A stretch of DNA of 64,000 nucleotides from assembly GCA_027531445.1 (NCBI GenBank), contig JAPZRK010000019.1:23302-87301 (forward strand). The letters run 5' to 3'. Below, one piece after another: positions 44,543 to 52,813 of this stretch. Source of the stretch: Leptospira sp. (GTDB lineage Bacteria; Spirochaetota; Leptospiria; Leptospirales; Leptospiraceae). Position numbers and translations under genes: made by a program. Position 1 is the stretch's first letter. Each line of letters starts with the position of its first letter. The notes under the pieces were generated by a model, which was not told where the DNA came from, searched no databases, and was given only the letters and a program-made list of their open reading frames with translations.

Positions 44543-45286
44543 ATGGTTAAAAAAGTACTCGGTGTCATTCCAGCCAGATATGCGAGTACACGTTTTCCTG
44601 CAAAACCACTCGCGCTTATTGGTAACAAGTCGATGGTTGAATGGACTTATATACATGCAAAACAATCCAAATCAATAGATCATCTTGTCGTTGCGACTGA
44701 TCACATTGAAATTATGGAAAAGGTAAAAAGTTTTGGTGGAAATGTTGTGATGACGAATGAAAATCATCCGACAGGCACAGATCGTTTAATCGAAGTTTGT
44801 GGTATGTATCCTGAATTTGACCTTATCGTAAACATTCAAGGTGATGAACCAGGGATTGAATCAAATCTAATTGATGGCGTTGTTGCGTTAAAACAAAGAA
44901 ATCCCGAGTGGCAGATGACGACGGCCGCTGTTCCCTTTCAATCCTCTGAGGATCCTGGTGATCCGAATCGTGTCAAAGTTGTCTTTGATAGAGAAGGTAA
45001 GGCTGGATACTTTTCAAGATCACCGATTCCCGCATCGTTCAAAAAACCTGCAATGTATTTTCGTCACCTTGGCATCTATTGTTATGAAAGAGCTTTTTTA
45101 TTAGGCTATCACTCCTTGCCAACTTCCACCTGGGAAGAATCTGAATCATTAGAGCAACTTAGAGCGCTACAAGCTGGTAAATCTATCGGTGTACATCTAA
45201 CGGAAAAGGCAAGTCTAGGAGTAGACACGCCCGAGGATCTTGAAATCGTTCGGGCGGAGTTCAAAAAAAGTGGTCTGATTGCCTAG
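44543..45286 (+). CDS. kdsB: CMP-Kdo synthetase
   Basis: 247 aa. Converts CTP and Kdo to CMP-Kdo for the lipopolysaccharide inner core. N-terminal loop GVIPARYASTRFPAKPLALI (20 residues), then VVATDHIEIM, NIQGDEPGIE, and RSPIPASFKKP, all KdsB marks. It starts 2 nt after fliL and so is probably read through from the flagellar operon. Its last 4 nt (CTAG) overlap the convergent antiporter gene. Confidence 0.95.
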   Translation: MVKKVLGVIPARYASTRFPAKPLALIGNKSMVEWTYIHAKQSKSIDHLVVATDHIEIMEKVKSFGGNVVMTNENHPTGTDRLIEVCGMYPEFDLIVNIQGDEPGIESNLIDGVVALKQRNPEWQMTTAAVPFQSSEDPGDPNRVKVVFDREGKAGYFSRSPIPASFKKPAMYFRHLGIYCYERAFLLGYHSLPTSTWEESESLEQLRALQAGKSIGVHLTEKASLGVDTPEDLEIVRAEFKKSGLIA

Positions 45287-46971
45287 ACTTTTCTCATTCC
45301 TGTAGTTATATAATCGTAAAGAAATTCACCAGTAATCACGCCAGGAACGATCACTTTATGGGCACCATCCGATGTCAGTTTTTTTGCATCCAATGGTTCG
45401 TCCGAGGTCAGAATGATTTTGGCATTGGGTGCTAACTTAGAGAGTGTTGAGAGTAAACGTGTGTTATTCGTTCCCTTCAAAAAACTATCAGAAATAGTGC
45501 AGACTACCATCGCAGCATCATGTAAGCCAATATGTGTAAGTGATTCTGGGTGAGCCAAATCAGCATACGCCCATTTATAACCCTGATCCGTTAGCTCATC
45601 TTTAAATGCAGGATTATAATCTGCGATAATGATCCGCTTTGTTAGAGCAGGTGTTAAATCGTTTACGTAAGAAACAAAGGCTCTCGCTATCCGAAAATAT
45701 CCTAGGATGATGATATCTCGAACTGCTCCATCCCCGTGGCTGTGCCCATGCGATCCATCCGCCTGTTTTTCTTCAGAACTTTGGTCGCTGATTCCCAGTT
45801 TTGCGAGGGAGCGAGCAAGAAATGCAGCAATCGGATGATTGAACATAATTACATACGTTGATACCACCGATGCAATGATGGTGGCAGTTAGAATAATGGC
45901 CTTTAGGGAATCTGTTACATGTTCAAAACCTGCACCTAGCGCCATGATTACGAGCGAGAATTCCGAAATTTGAGCTAAGTTGAGAGAGGTCAGGAAGCCA
46001 TTTCTAACACCTTTTTTGAGTGAAATGACAACTGGTGCAATCGTCAAAAGCCTTACAAAAAACATTAAAACTATAATTGCAAATGAAATTGAAACAACTT
46101 GTAAATTCGGCATTGGAACTTTTAGTCCAAGAGTAACGAAAAACAGTGTTACAAAGAAATCGCGTATACCGATCAGCTTGGAGATAACATCGGCACCATA
46201 AGGGAATGCCGCAATACTCATCCCTGCTACTAATGCACCCATTTCTTTAGAGAGACCTACTTCGCCTGCAACGCCACAAATAACAAAGCACCACATAATT
46301 GAAGTTAAAAGGATTAGTTCAGGACTGCTGGAACAAGCATGATAGACACGCGCGAGTAAATATTTACTAATAGAGAAACTAGCTACTAGGATGACGATTA
46401 TCTTACCAACAGAGCCTAATATTTTAAGTACCTCAGGGTTATTCAAATTGGGCTGTACGCCCATAAATAAGATCGCCCAAATATCTTGGAAAACCAAAAC
46501 TCCCACTGTCAATTTTCCAGAAAGTGTGTTGATCTCAACCTTGTCCTGTAAAAGTTTAACAACGATTAGCGTAGAACTGAGAGAAAGTGCAACAGCAATG
46601 TACAATAAATCAAACTTTTCACTACCGATAGGAAGACCTAAAAATGGAAAAACACTATAGACGAAAGCAACTGAAAGTGTAAATTGAAGGATACCTAAAG
46701 TAAACATCGCCTTACCCATCTTAGCTAGCTCGCCCAGATTGATTTCTAGACCAATGATAAAAAGGAGTAATATTAGACCAATTTCAGAAATTAGTTCAAT
46801 CGATGCTTCGTCAGTAACAAGCCCGAAGCCCATCTCTTTTCCGAGTAATGCTCCACCTATAATATAACCGAGAATAAGTGGTTGTTTAAGTATTCTTGCA
46901 ATGTGACTTAATATAGTCGCAAATACTATACTTAAGCCGATATCTGTGAGTAGTGACGATTCGCCGTGCAT
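45283..46971 (-). CDS. KefB/CPA2-family cation:proton antiporter with degenerate RCK domain
   Basis: 562 aa. Residues ~1-385 hold about twelve membrane helices of the CPA2 type: LGYIIGGALLGKEMG, GLEINLGELAKMG, FQDIWAILFMG and GLSKEMGALVAGMSIA. A His-rich linker (HGHSHGDG) follows, then a TrkA_N-like domain at ~415-540. Its nucleotide loop, normally GxGxxG, reads GYFRIA, so NAD binding is doubtful. The role is K+ or Na+ efflux in exchange for H+. A candidate promoter lies at 46991-47019. Confidence 0.85.
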   Translation of the reverse strand: MHGESSLLTDIGLSIVFATILSHIARILKQPLILGYIIGGALLGKEMGFGLVTDEASIELISEIGLILLLFIIGLEINLGELAKMGKAMFTLGILQFTLSVAFVYSVFPFLGLPIGSEKFDLLYIAVALSLSSTLIVVKLLQDKVEINTLSGKLTVGVLVFQDIWAILFMGVQPNLNNPEVLKILGSVGKIIVILVASFSISKYLLARVYHACSSSPELILLTSIMWCFVICGVAGEVGLSKEMGALVAGMSIAAFPYGADVISKLIGIRDFFVTLFFVTLGLKVPMPNLQVVSISFAIIVLMFFVRLLTIAPVVISLKKGVRNGFLTSLNLAQISEFSLVIMALGAGFEHVTDSLKAIILTATIIASVVSTYVIMFNHPIAAFLARSLAKLGISDQSSEEKQADGSHGHSHGDGAVRDIIILGYFRIARAFVSYVNDLTPALTKRIIIADYNPAFKDELTDQGYKWAYADLAHPESLTHIGLHDAAMVVCTISDSFLKGTNNTRLLSTLSKLAPNAKIILTSDEPLDAKKLTSDGAHKVIVPGVITGEFLYDYITTGMRKV

Positions 46972-46990
46972 AAAGGATTCTCTTTACGGA

Positions 46991-47019
46991 ATATTTTTCT
47001 TAAAGGCATAAAGAGTCAA
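46991..47019 (-). promoter_or_regulatory. Candidate promoter for the antiporter gene
   Basis: On the minus strand TTGACT (47019-47014), a 17-nt spacer, AAATAT (46996-46991), then 19 nt to the ATG at 46971. CTCTTTA (46980-46986) and TAAAGAG (47009-47015) form inverted arms across the promoter and may bind a regulator, though such short AT-rich arms can occur by chance. Confidence 0.35.
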
Positions 47020-47058
47020 AGCTGTTTTTGTTTCTCGGTTTAAAGAATGATAAAATAG

Positions 47059-48552
47059 CTAATCTGATGTTTGGAGAACCGCTGCAATAGCGGCCTTATA
47101 ATTTGCGATCGCAGAATGGTGGTCAAGCAAGGCTTTGATCTCTCGGATTGCCGCTTCAGAAGATGTCTGTTCCCTAATATTGACAACTAGTAATGTGGAA
47201 TCTCCTAGGAAGAACCGTTCTCTTTCCAATTCTTCCAGCTTTCTTGCGAGTTCGACCTCTGCTTTTGTAACATCGACTCTTCTAGAAGATGCATTTACTT
47301 CTGAAACTGCATCCTGTACTTCAGTAGAAATTTTATCTTTCGAAAACTGCATCTCTTGGTCGAGTTGGGCAAGCTTTGCTTCAGCGGCTCCAATGAGTCC
47401 TCTTGGTCTGCGAGTTTGTAAGGGCAGGTTGAGGATCAACGAAGCTTCTAATTCTGGTTTCGCTCGAGTAGGTGAACCGGGACCAAAGTCTTGAGAAGTT
47501 GCAACAAGCAAATCAACCTGCGGTTTGGCGGCATTGTAACCTAGTGAACGATCGATACTCACTTTATCTCTTTTGAATTCGAAGTCCATCAATTCAGGAC
47601 GGAATTTCCAAGCAATGCGTATCGAATCTTCGAGCACCAAACTACCCGCCTTCAAAGGGTTGGGGAATCCCTGGGGGAGTTGATCATTCTTAGGGAGGAT
47701 CATACCTCCGTCAGGTGATCTCAAAAATAGTGACAAATCAATTGCTGATCTTTGTAACTCACGTTCAGCGAGAACCAATTGAGACTCTCGTTGCAATATA
47801 GCACGATCATTGTCCGTACTTTCCACTTTGGGCAGGTCACCCAATTTGATTCTTTCGTTAATTTGTGTTTGACGCACTTTTGCAATCGCAAGGAGGTCTT
47901 TGTAAACAAGGTATTCTTGTCCTGCGCCCACCCATTTCCAATACCTTTTGGTTGCTTCCTTAACGATTTCTAATTTCAACTTTTGAATGGACAATTCCGC
48001 CAATTTTCGATCCAGATCGGCCTTTCGCAAATCAGCTCTGTTTTTGTCGATTTCTCGATTGCGAATGAGAGGGACGAGGGCTCCTGCTCGAATTTCACCG
48101 TAGTCGTTCGTCTCTCGTCGACCATCATATGCAGGGAAATTTCCTCTACCAATGCGATAGCCGGCGAAAAACGAAGTACCGCCTAACGGTGTAGGCTTTT
48201 CGATGATAGAATCCGATGCATTGTTTTGGTAGAAACCCATGGGCTTTGTCGTTCCAAGGGATTTAAACTGAAGGTCGAAGGCACCCTCTGCCGCAAGATA
48301 GTTGTATTCTGCTTCCGTTAATAATTTTTCAGCGGCAAGTACCAATGGATAAGATTTTTCAACTGATTTTAAGAGAACTTCCAAACTGAGAACTCCAGGT
48401 TGGCGGTTTAGGTAATCCTCGGAAAATATATTTGGAGCGTGTAAATTTTCGAATGCACTCTTGCGTTTTGTATCTGTATCGACTTGGCTAAATAAAATGC
48501 TAAAAGGTAGAATAAAAAATGAATAAATAAGAAAACGCACAATCCGTATCAT
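47059..48552 (-). CDS. TolC-family outer-membrane channel protein
   Basis: 497 aa. Signal peptide (FLIYSFFILPFSILFSQ). Two TolC (OEP) repeats of long helices, for example LRKADLDRKLAELSIQKLKL and VQDAVSEVNASSRRVDVTKA, with the short beta parts that form the outer-membrane barrel (GGTSFFAGYRIGRGNFPAYD). It is last in the operon ABC-HlyD-TolC; its start overlaps the HlyD stop (ATGA). It gives the exporter its outer-membrane exit. Confidence 0.87.
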   Translation of the reverse strand: MIRIVRFLIYSFFILPFSILFSQVDTDTKRKSAFENLHAPNIFSEDYLNRQPGVLSLEVLLKSVEKSYPLVLAAEKLLTEAEYNYLAAEGAFDLQFKSLGTTKPMGFYQNNASDSIIEKPTPLGGTSFFAGYRIGRGNFPAYDGRRETNDYGEIRAGALVPLIRNREIDKNRADLRKADLDRKLAELSIQKLKLEIVKEATKRYWKWVGAGQEYLVYKDLLAIAKVRQTQINERIKLGDLPKVESTDNDRAILQRESQLVLAERELQRSAIDLSLFLRSPDGGMILPKNDQLPQGFPNPLKAGSLVLEDSIRIAWKFRPELMDFEFKRDKVSIDRSLGYNAAKPQVDLLVATSQDFGPGSPTRAKPELEASLILNLPLQTRRPRGLIGAAEAKLAQLDQEMQFSKDKISTEVQDAVSEVNASSRRVDVTKAEVELARKLEELERERFFLGDSTLLVVNIREQTSSEAAIREIKALLDHHSAIANYKAAIAAVLQTSD

Positions 48553-49886
48553 TTTCTCTCACCTGCGTCAAAATCGATCAATTCTTTCATCTCTGGGTCA
48601 TCCATAGGCAGCGTTGGCGGGAAGTCATTGAATCTGCGCCATAATTCATATCCTACACTTACACGGTTTAAAAAAATCCAGCCCTTTGCGCGGACTCCTT
48701 GTTTTAGATAACGATTGGAAGGCCATTGTCTATCTTCTGGGTCGGGGACAATTAGAACGCGAAAGTTACCAGTTCCGTTATCCGTAACATCGACTAACTT
48801 GACAGTCCCTCCAAATGTTCCAACTGCAATTTCAGGCCAACCACTTAACTGAAGAACTGGGTAACCTTGGAATTGAAGTCTAACTTTTCTTCCCTCCGCC
48901 ACAAGAGGTATATCATTTCCAGAAATAAATAGTTCCACTGCTTTATCTTCAGAATCAGGTACTATGAGTGCCACTCCGTCACCCTCTTTCACTTGTTGTG
49001 TGTCTGGATTAACGAGAATTCTCATTACAGTTCCATCACGTGGGGAAAAAATTTCTTGGTTTTGTTGCCTAGAAAGTCGTGCTTCTAGGCGAGGAAGTTC
49101 TTCTAGTACACGCGCGACTTCTGACTGCGCGGATGCAAGCGAGGCACGAGCATCGTTGATCCCTGCCTCGGCATCTTGATTGACTCTGCCTGAGTCAGAG
49201 CCGAAAGCCCGCTCTTCCTTTACAGCACCGTCGTATGCCGCCTTCGCTCGATCTAAGCCAGTGACTGCATTTGTATGTTCCAATTCTGCCAATTCAACAT
49301 TTCTTTTAGAAGTTAATCCTTTCTCTAATAATTGGTGTTGTCTTTCTAAATTGATCGTAGTAGTTTTTAATGCCGCTTTAGCGGCATCAATTGCTTGTTC
49401 GCTGGCTCGTACTCTATCCCGTGCCATCATTTTTCTGGAATCTGCCGCATCGACTGCACTTCCACGTGAGGAGCGAAGCGACGCAATCCGTGAACGTAAA
49501 GAATCTTCTCTGGCTCGTGCCGCCTCTAGTCTCAATAGGAGAGCATTTTTCTCTTCACGGATACGATTGATAAATTCAGGATCGTTATCTGAAATATCTA
49601 TGATCGGATCACCTTTTCGAACTTTACTTCCTTCATGCACATGCCATTTCATCACACGACCGTTGATCGGTGATTCGATAAGTTGTTGTCTATCGAGAGG
49701 AGCATAAGCAACTACTCTTCCGAATCCCATTGTGGTTTGCTGCCATGGAATCAAAACTAATATAACGATAGTTACAAAGAAAAGTATCGTAAGAATGTAT
49801 GCCAATGATTGGGCCGGTTTGGCAGTTTGCACCAAACGAAAAGATGGTAGGGTATCTTTACGATGCCAGCGTAATTGATTCTTCAT
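48549..49886 (-). CDS. HlyD-family membrane-fusion protein
   Basis: 445 aa. One membrane helix (~27-48), a half-lipoyl strand (SPINGRVMKWHVHEGSKVRKGD), a long alpha-helical hairpin (~105-265, rich in Ala, Arg, Glu), the second lipoyl half (FSPRDGTVMRILVNPDTQQV) and a beta-barrel to the end. This is the adaptor of a type-I secretion-like or tripartite exporter. It overlaps the ABC gene and the TolC gene by 4 nt at each end. Quoted motifs are cut to 20 residues or fewer where longer. Confidence 0.88.
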   Translation of the reverse strand: MKNQLRWHRKDTLPSFRLVQTAKPAQSLAYILTILFFVTIVILVLIPWQQTTMGFGRVVAYAPLDRQQLIESPINGRVMKWHVHEGSKVRKGDPIIDISDNDPEFINRIREEKNALLLRLEAARAREDSLRSRIASLRSSRGSAVDAADSRKMMARDRVRASEQAIDAAKAALKTTTINLERQHQLLEKGLTSKRNVELAELEHTNAVTGLDRAKAAYDGAVKEERAFGSDSGRVNQDAEAGINDARASLASAQSEVARVLEELPRLEARLSRQQNQEIFSPRDGTVMRILVNPDTQQVKEGDGVALIVPDSEDKAVELFISGNDIPLVAEGRKVRLQFQGYPVLQLSGWPEIAVGTFGGTVKLVDVTDNGTGNFRVLIVPDPEDRQWPSNRYLKQGVRAKGWIFLNRVSVGYELWRRFNDFPPTLPMDDPEMKELIDFDAGERK

Positions 49887-52123
49887 GACACTACCCCTTT
49901 ATTTTTATTTGGTGTAAGTTTATACTCATCTGGCATTAGGTGTAAGATTTGATCCGTATAACCTAGAATTTGTTCAGATCTTGAAACAATGACAAGTGTC
50001 CACGGTCTATTCTTATTTAGAAGAATTTTAAGTGCAGATTTTTGAAAATTTGGTGGCAAGGAATCTAAGGTGCCATCAATTAAAAGCAGACGTGGTTTCC
50101 CAAGTATGGCACGAGCAATCTGCATCATACCGGTTTGAATATTATCAAATGGATGACCAAAAGTTAAAAGATGGGTGTGCAGGCCTTGAGGGAGTTTTTC
50201 CACAGTGGTCCAAAAATCTAGAGATTCCAATGCTTCTCGAATTTCTATCAATGAAATATGGTCTCTACCCATTCGTATGTTATCTAAAATACTACCTTCA
50301 AAGATTTCGTTTCCACGGATCAGAAAAGAATCATCGTGATTTTGATGGTAGTCTGTTTCATGGATATTCTGTTTGTCAAAGGAAACAGAACCATGACTTG
50401 GAACTCTGATTGCCGCTATTAAATCCAGAAAAACATTCGCATCGTACGGAGTGCTAACTCTAATGCCAGTTATCGATTTGGATGTCAACTTTAGAGATAA
50501 ATCAGAAAAAACGGTATGTTTGTTGGCAAGAGAATAGGAAAGATGTGAAATTTCTACTTCTATTGGTTTGTCAGTTGTTGTATAAGGGGTGATTCCAGAT
50601 TTAATAATTGGTAATTGAAATACTGTATTGATTTTGTCTACCGCCGAGATAAGGCTATAGAAACTATCTAAGTGTTTTCCAAATTTTGCAATATCACTTA
50701 ACACCTTTGCAATCACCAATTCGGCGGCTACTAATTGTCCAATCGTTAATTGTCGATGAATCACAAGATAACCACCGATTCCTAATACAACAGCACTAGC
50801 CAATGTTTGAAGCACAATCAAACCAGCAATTTGACGAATTAGCTTTTTAAAATAATTTTCCCTGGCATAAAGGTAATCTCTAGCAATTGAGTCAGCCTTC
50901 TCTAACCCAAAGTTTGCGCCAAACTTTGAATGAAAGATAGCCGTATGTCGCGATATTTCTTCAATCCATGCAGCGATTCGATATTTTTCTTTCGAGACTT
51001 TGATATGACTTTCGCCTGCGGCTCTTCCCATCTTGTAAACGATGAAGTATCCACCAATAAAAAGTATGATCATAGCGAAGAGGAGAAAAATGGGATGATA
51101 AATACCAATAAGTGTAAACCCAATAATCGTTGTTAGAACAACGGCTAAACCATCAACCAATAAAGTGTTGATCGCTTTCTGAATCGTCACTGTATCAAAG
51201 AAACGATTTGCTAGTTCAGGTTTGTGAAATGAATCAAGTGCTTCTTGTTTAATTTTAGGAAATTTTGCAGCAAATTCCGTTGCGATTCGTACAAAAACTC
51301 TTCGCTGGAGAATTTCAATGACATACGTTTGAATGATTTGCATTGCACCTGCAAATCCTAAAAAGCAAACCACTAAAAATGTTAAAACAACAACAGGTTG
51401 AATCAATACACCAAAAGATACGATATTTACAAGGGAAGAAGTGGCTATTGGAATTACTAATGAAAGAATTCCGATTCCAATACCATAAATAACGATGATC
51501 CCAATATCTCGTCTCTCTAACCGTAAAAGCTGAAAGATTTGTTCAATTGCCTGGCTGATGTTAGACGATCCTGCCGATTGAGTTGAAGTTGAGGAAAATG
51601 GAAAAATCGGTTCACTGACAATCCAGTCGATCTGATCCGAACTGTGTTCTAAACCAAGTCTGATGATGAGATCTTTTTCAGAAATCCACGCAGATCCACT
51701 ATGATCACCAAGTTCTTGGATATGGTAAGCACCAGCATGGTAACTAACAATCGAAAATGATTCCAAATGTAAATTTAGATCATTGATACGAAAAAAAATA
51801 AATGGTGAGTCTTCAGAAATATATGTTTGAATTTCTTTTAAATTTTTGCTAACAGTATTTAGTCGAACTTTGTAATGGCCAGAAATTTCCGAAAGATATG
51901 CGTCAATATTTTTAGAATCTAGGACAGGATATGTGTGCCTATACTGTCTAATAATCTCAAGGACTTGACTTGGAATTAGATGTTGATGATTGGATTCTGC
52001 GATATATGTTAAAACAGCATGGATGTTTTCTTCTAATGAGTTTGAGGTGAATACTTCTTCTTTTTTCTTTCGAAAAAAGCTCTCAATCTTTGATGAAAAA
52101 ATACGGATTAATATTTTTAGCAT
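49883..52123 (-). CDS. ABC exporter-type protein with degenerate ATPase domain
   Basis: 746 aa. Residues ~1-190 are a soluble N-terminal region of unknown type, in the place where HlyB proteins carry a C39-like domain. The membrane domain (~205-490) has about six helices in the ABC type-1 exporter pattern. The last ~200 residues keep the overall ATPase layout, but every motif is altered: the P-loop GxxGxGK(S/T) reads GIRVSTPYDANVF, the LSGGQ signature reads IQTGMMQ, the Walker B end reads LLLIDGTLDSL with no Glu, and the switch His is Ser (VIVSRSEQI). It is unlikely to hydrolyse ATP by itself. It is first of the ABC-HlyD-TolC operon. Confidence 0.82.
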   Translation of the reverse strand: MLKILIRIFSSKIESFFRKKKEEVFTSNSLEENIHAVLTYIAESNHQHLIPSQVLEIIRQYRHTYPVLDSKNIDAYLSEISGHYKVRLNTVSKNLKEIQTYISEDSPFIFFRINDLNLHLESFSIVSYHAGAYHIQELGDHSGSAWISEKDLIIRLGLEHSSDQIDWIVSEPIFPFSSTSTQSAGSSNISQAIEQIFQLLRLERRDIGIIVIYGIGIGILSLVIPIATSSLVNIVSFGVLIQPVVVLTFLVVCFLGFAGAMQIIQTYVIEILQRRVFVRIATEFAAKFPKIKQEALDSFHKPELANRFFDTVTIQKAINTLLVDGLAVVLTTIIGFTLIGIYHPIFLLFAMIILFIGGYFIVYKMGRAAGESHIKVSKEKYRIAAWIEEISRHTAIFHSKFGANFGLEKADSIARDYLYARENYFKKLIRQIAGLIVLQTLASAVVLGIGGYLVIHRQLTIGQLVAAELVIAKVLSDIAKFGKHLDSFYSLISAVDKINTVFQLPIIKSGITPYTTTDKPIEVEISHLSYSLANKHTVFSDLSLKLTSKSITGIRVSTPYDANVFLDLIAAIRVPSHGSVSFDKQNIHETDYHQNHDDSFLIRGNEIFEGSILDNIRMGRDHISLIEIREALESLDFWTTVEKLPQGLHTHLLTFGHPFDNIQTGMMQIARAILGKPRLLLIDGTLDSLPPNFQKSALKILLNKNRPWTLVIVSRSEQILGYTDQILHLMPDEYKLTPNKNKGVVS

Positions 52124-52145
52124 GGTTTTTAAAAATCACCCGTTA

Positions 52146-52176
52146 GACAGGTCTTGACAGGTTTTGGTTCTATAAT
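52146..52176 (+). promoter_or_regulatory. Direct repeat and -10 box before the first YceI gene
   Basis: GACAGGT occurs twice, at 52146-52152 and 52156-52162, ten bases apart (one helix turn), followed by TATAAT at 52171-52176. TTGACA (52155-52160) overlaps the second copy but is only 10 nt from TATAAT, too close for a normal -35. An activator binding the repeats next to a lone -10 box would fit this layout. Confidence 0.35.
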
Positions 52177-52201
52177 TCTATCTAACTAAAGGAAGCTACG
52201 T

Positions 52202-52813
52202 ATGAATAAATTAGGGATTTTTTTGATGATTTCAGTCATTTTTTTGGCGCATAATTCTATTTCTGCTCAGGAAAAATGTCTCTACAGCTACGACCCTTCT
52301 CAGACCACTCTAGAATGGACTGCATTTAAATTCACTGAAAAAACGGGCGTTAAGGGTACAATGCGCTCCATTATTGTGAAAGAAACGAAAAAAGCAAAAA
52401 CTCCATTAGATGCTGTAAAGAATTTGAATTTTAAAATACGCACCGACTCCGTTGATTCAAACAACCCAGGTCGCGACGAAAAAATTAAACAATTCTTCTT
52501 CGGTTCAGTCGCGAAAAATGAATTCATTCAAGGTCGATTTACCCAAATTACTGGAGCTGAATCTGGCAAAGCACTATTGAATTTAGAGTTTAATGGTAAG
52601 AAACAAACATTTCCAGTAACCTATACAATCGTGGACGAGACAGTAGAAGTAGTAGGAACGATTGACGTTTTAAAAATAGGTTTAGGAAATGGACTTCAAA
52701 AATTGAACGAAGCATGCATTGAATTACATAAGGGAACTGATGGGAAGTCAAAGTTGTGGCCTACAGTTGACATAAAAGTAGTGTCTAAACTAGCGAAGGA
52801 ATGTGCATCCTAA
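52202..52813 (+). CDS. YceI-like secreted protein
   Basis: 203 aa. Signal peptide ending NSISA before QEKC. The body fits the YceI lipocalin-like fold: SYDPSQTTLEWTAFKFTEKT, FKIRTDSVDSNNPGRDEKIK, and FFGSVAKNEFIQGRFTQITG. YceI proteins bind long isoprenoid or fatty chains in the periplasm; the ligand is unknown here. AAGGAAG precedes the start. Its stop overlaps the convergent ligA stop by 4 nt. Confidence 0.82.
   Translation: MNKLGIFLMISVIFLAHNSISAQEKCLYSYDPSQTTLEWTAFKFTEKTGVKGTMRSIIVKETKKAKTPLDAVKNLNFKIRTDSVDSNNPGRDEKIKQFFFGSVAKNEFIQGRFTQITGAESGKALLNLEFNGKKQTFPVTYTIVDETVEVVGTIDVLKIGLGNGLQKLNEACIELHKGTDGKSKLWPTVDIKVVSKLAKECAS

Noticed and set aside
49180..49707. Open frame of 175 codons on the plus strand inside the HlyD gene
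   Set aside because: Antisense to the Ala/Arg/Glu-rich helical hairpin of HlyD, which produces long Ser/Ala/Leu frames by composition.
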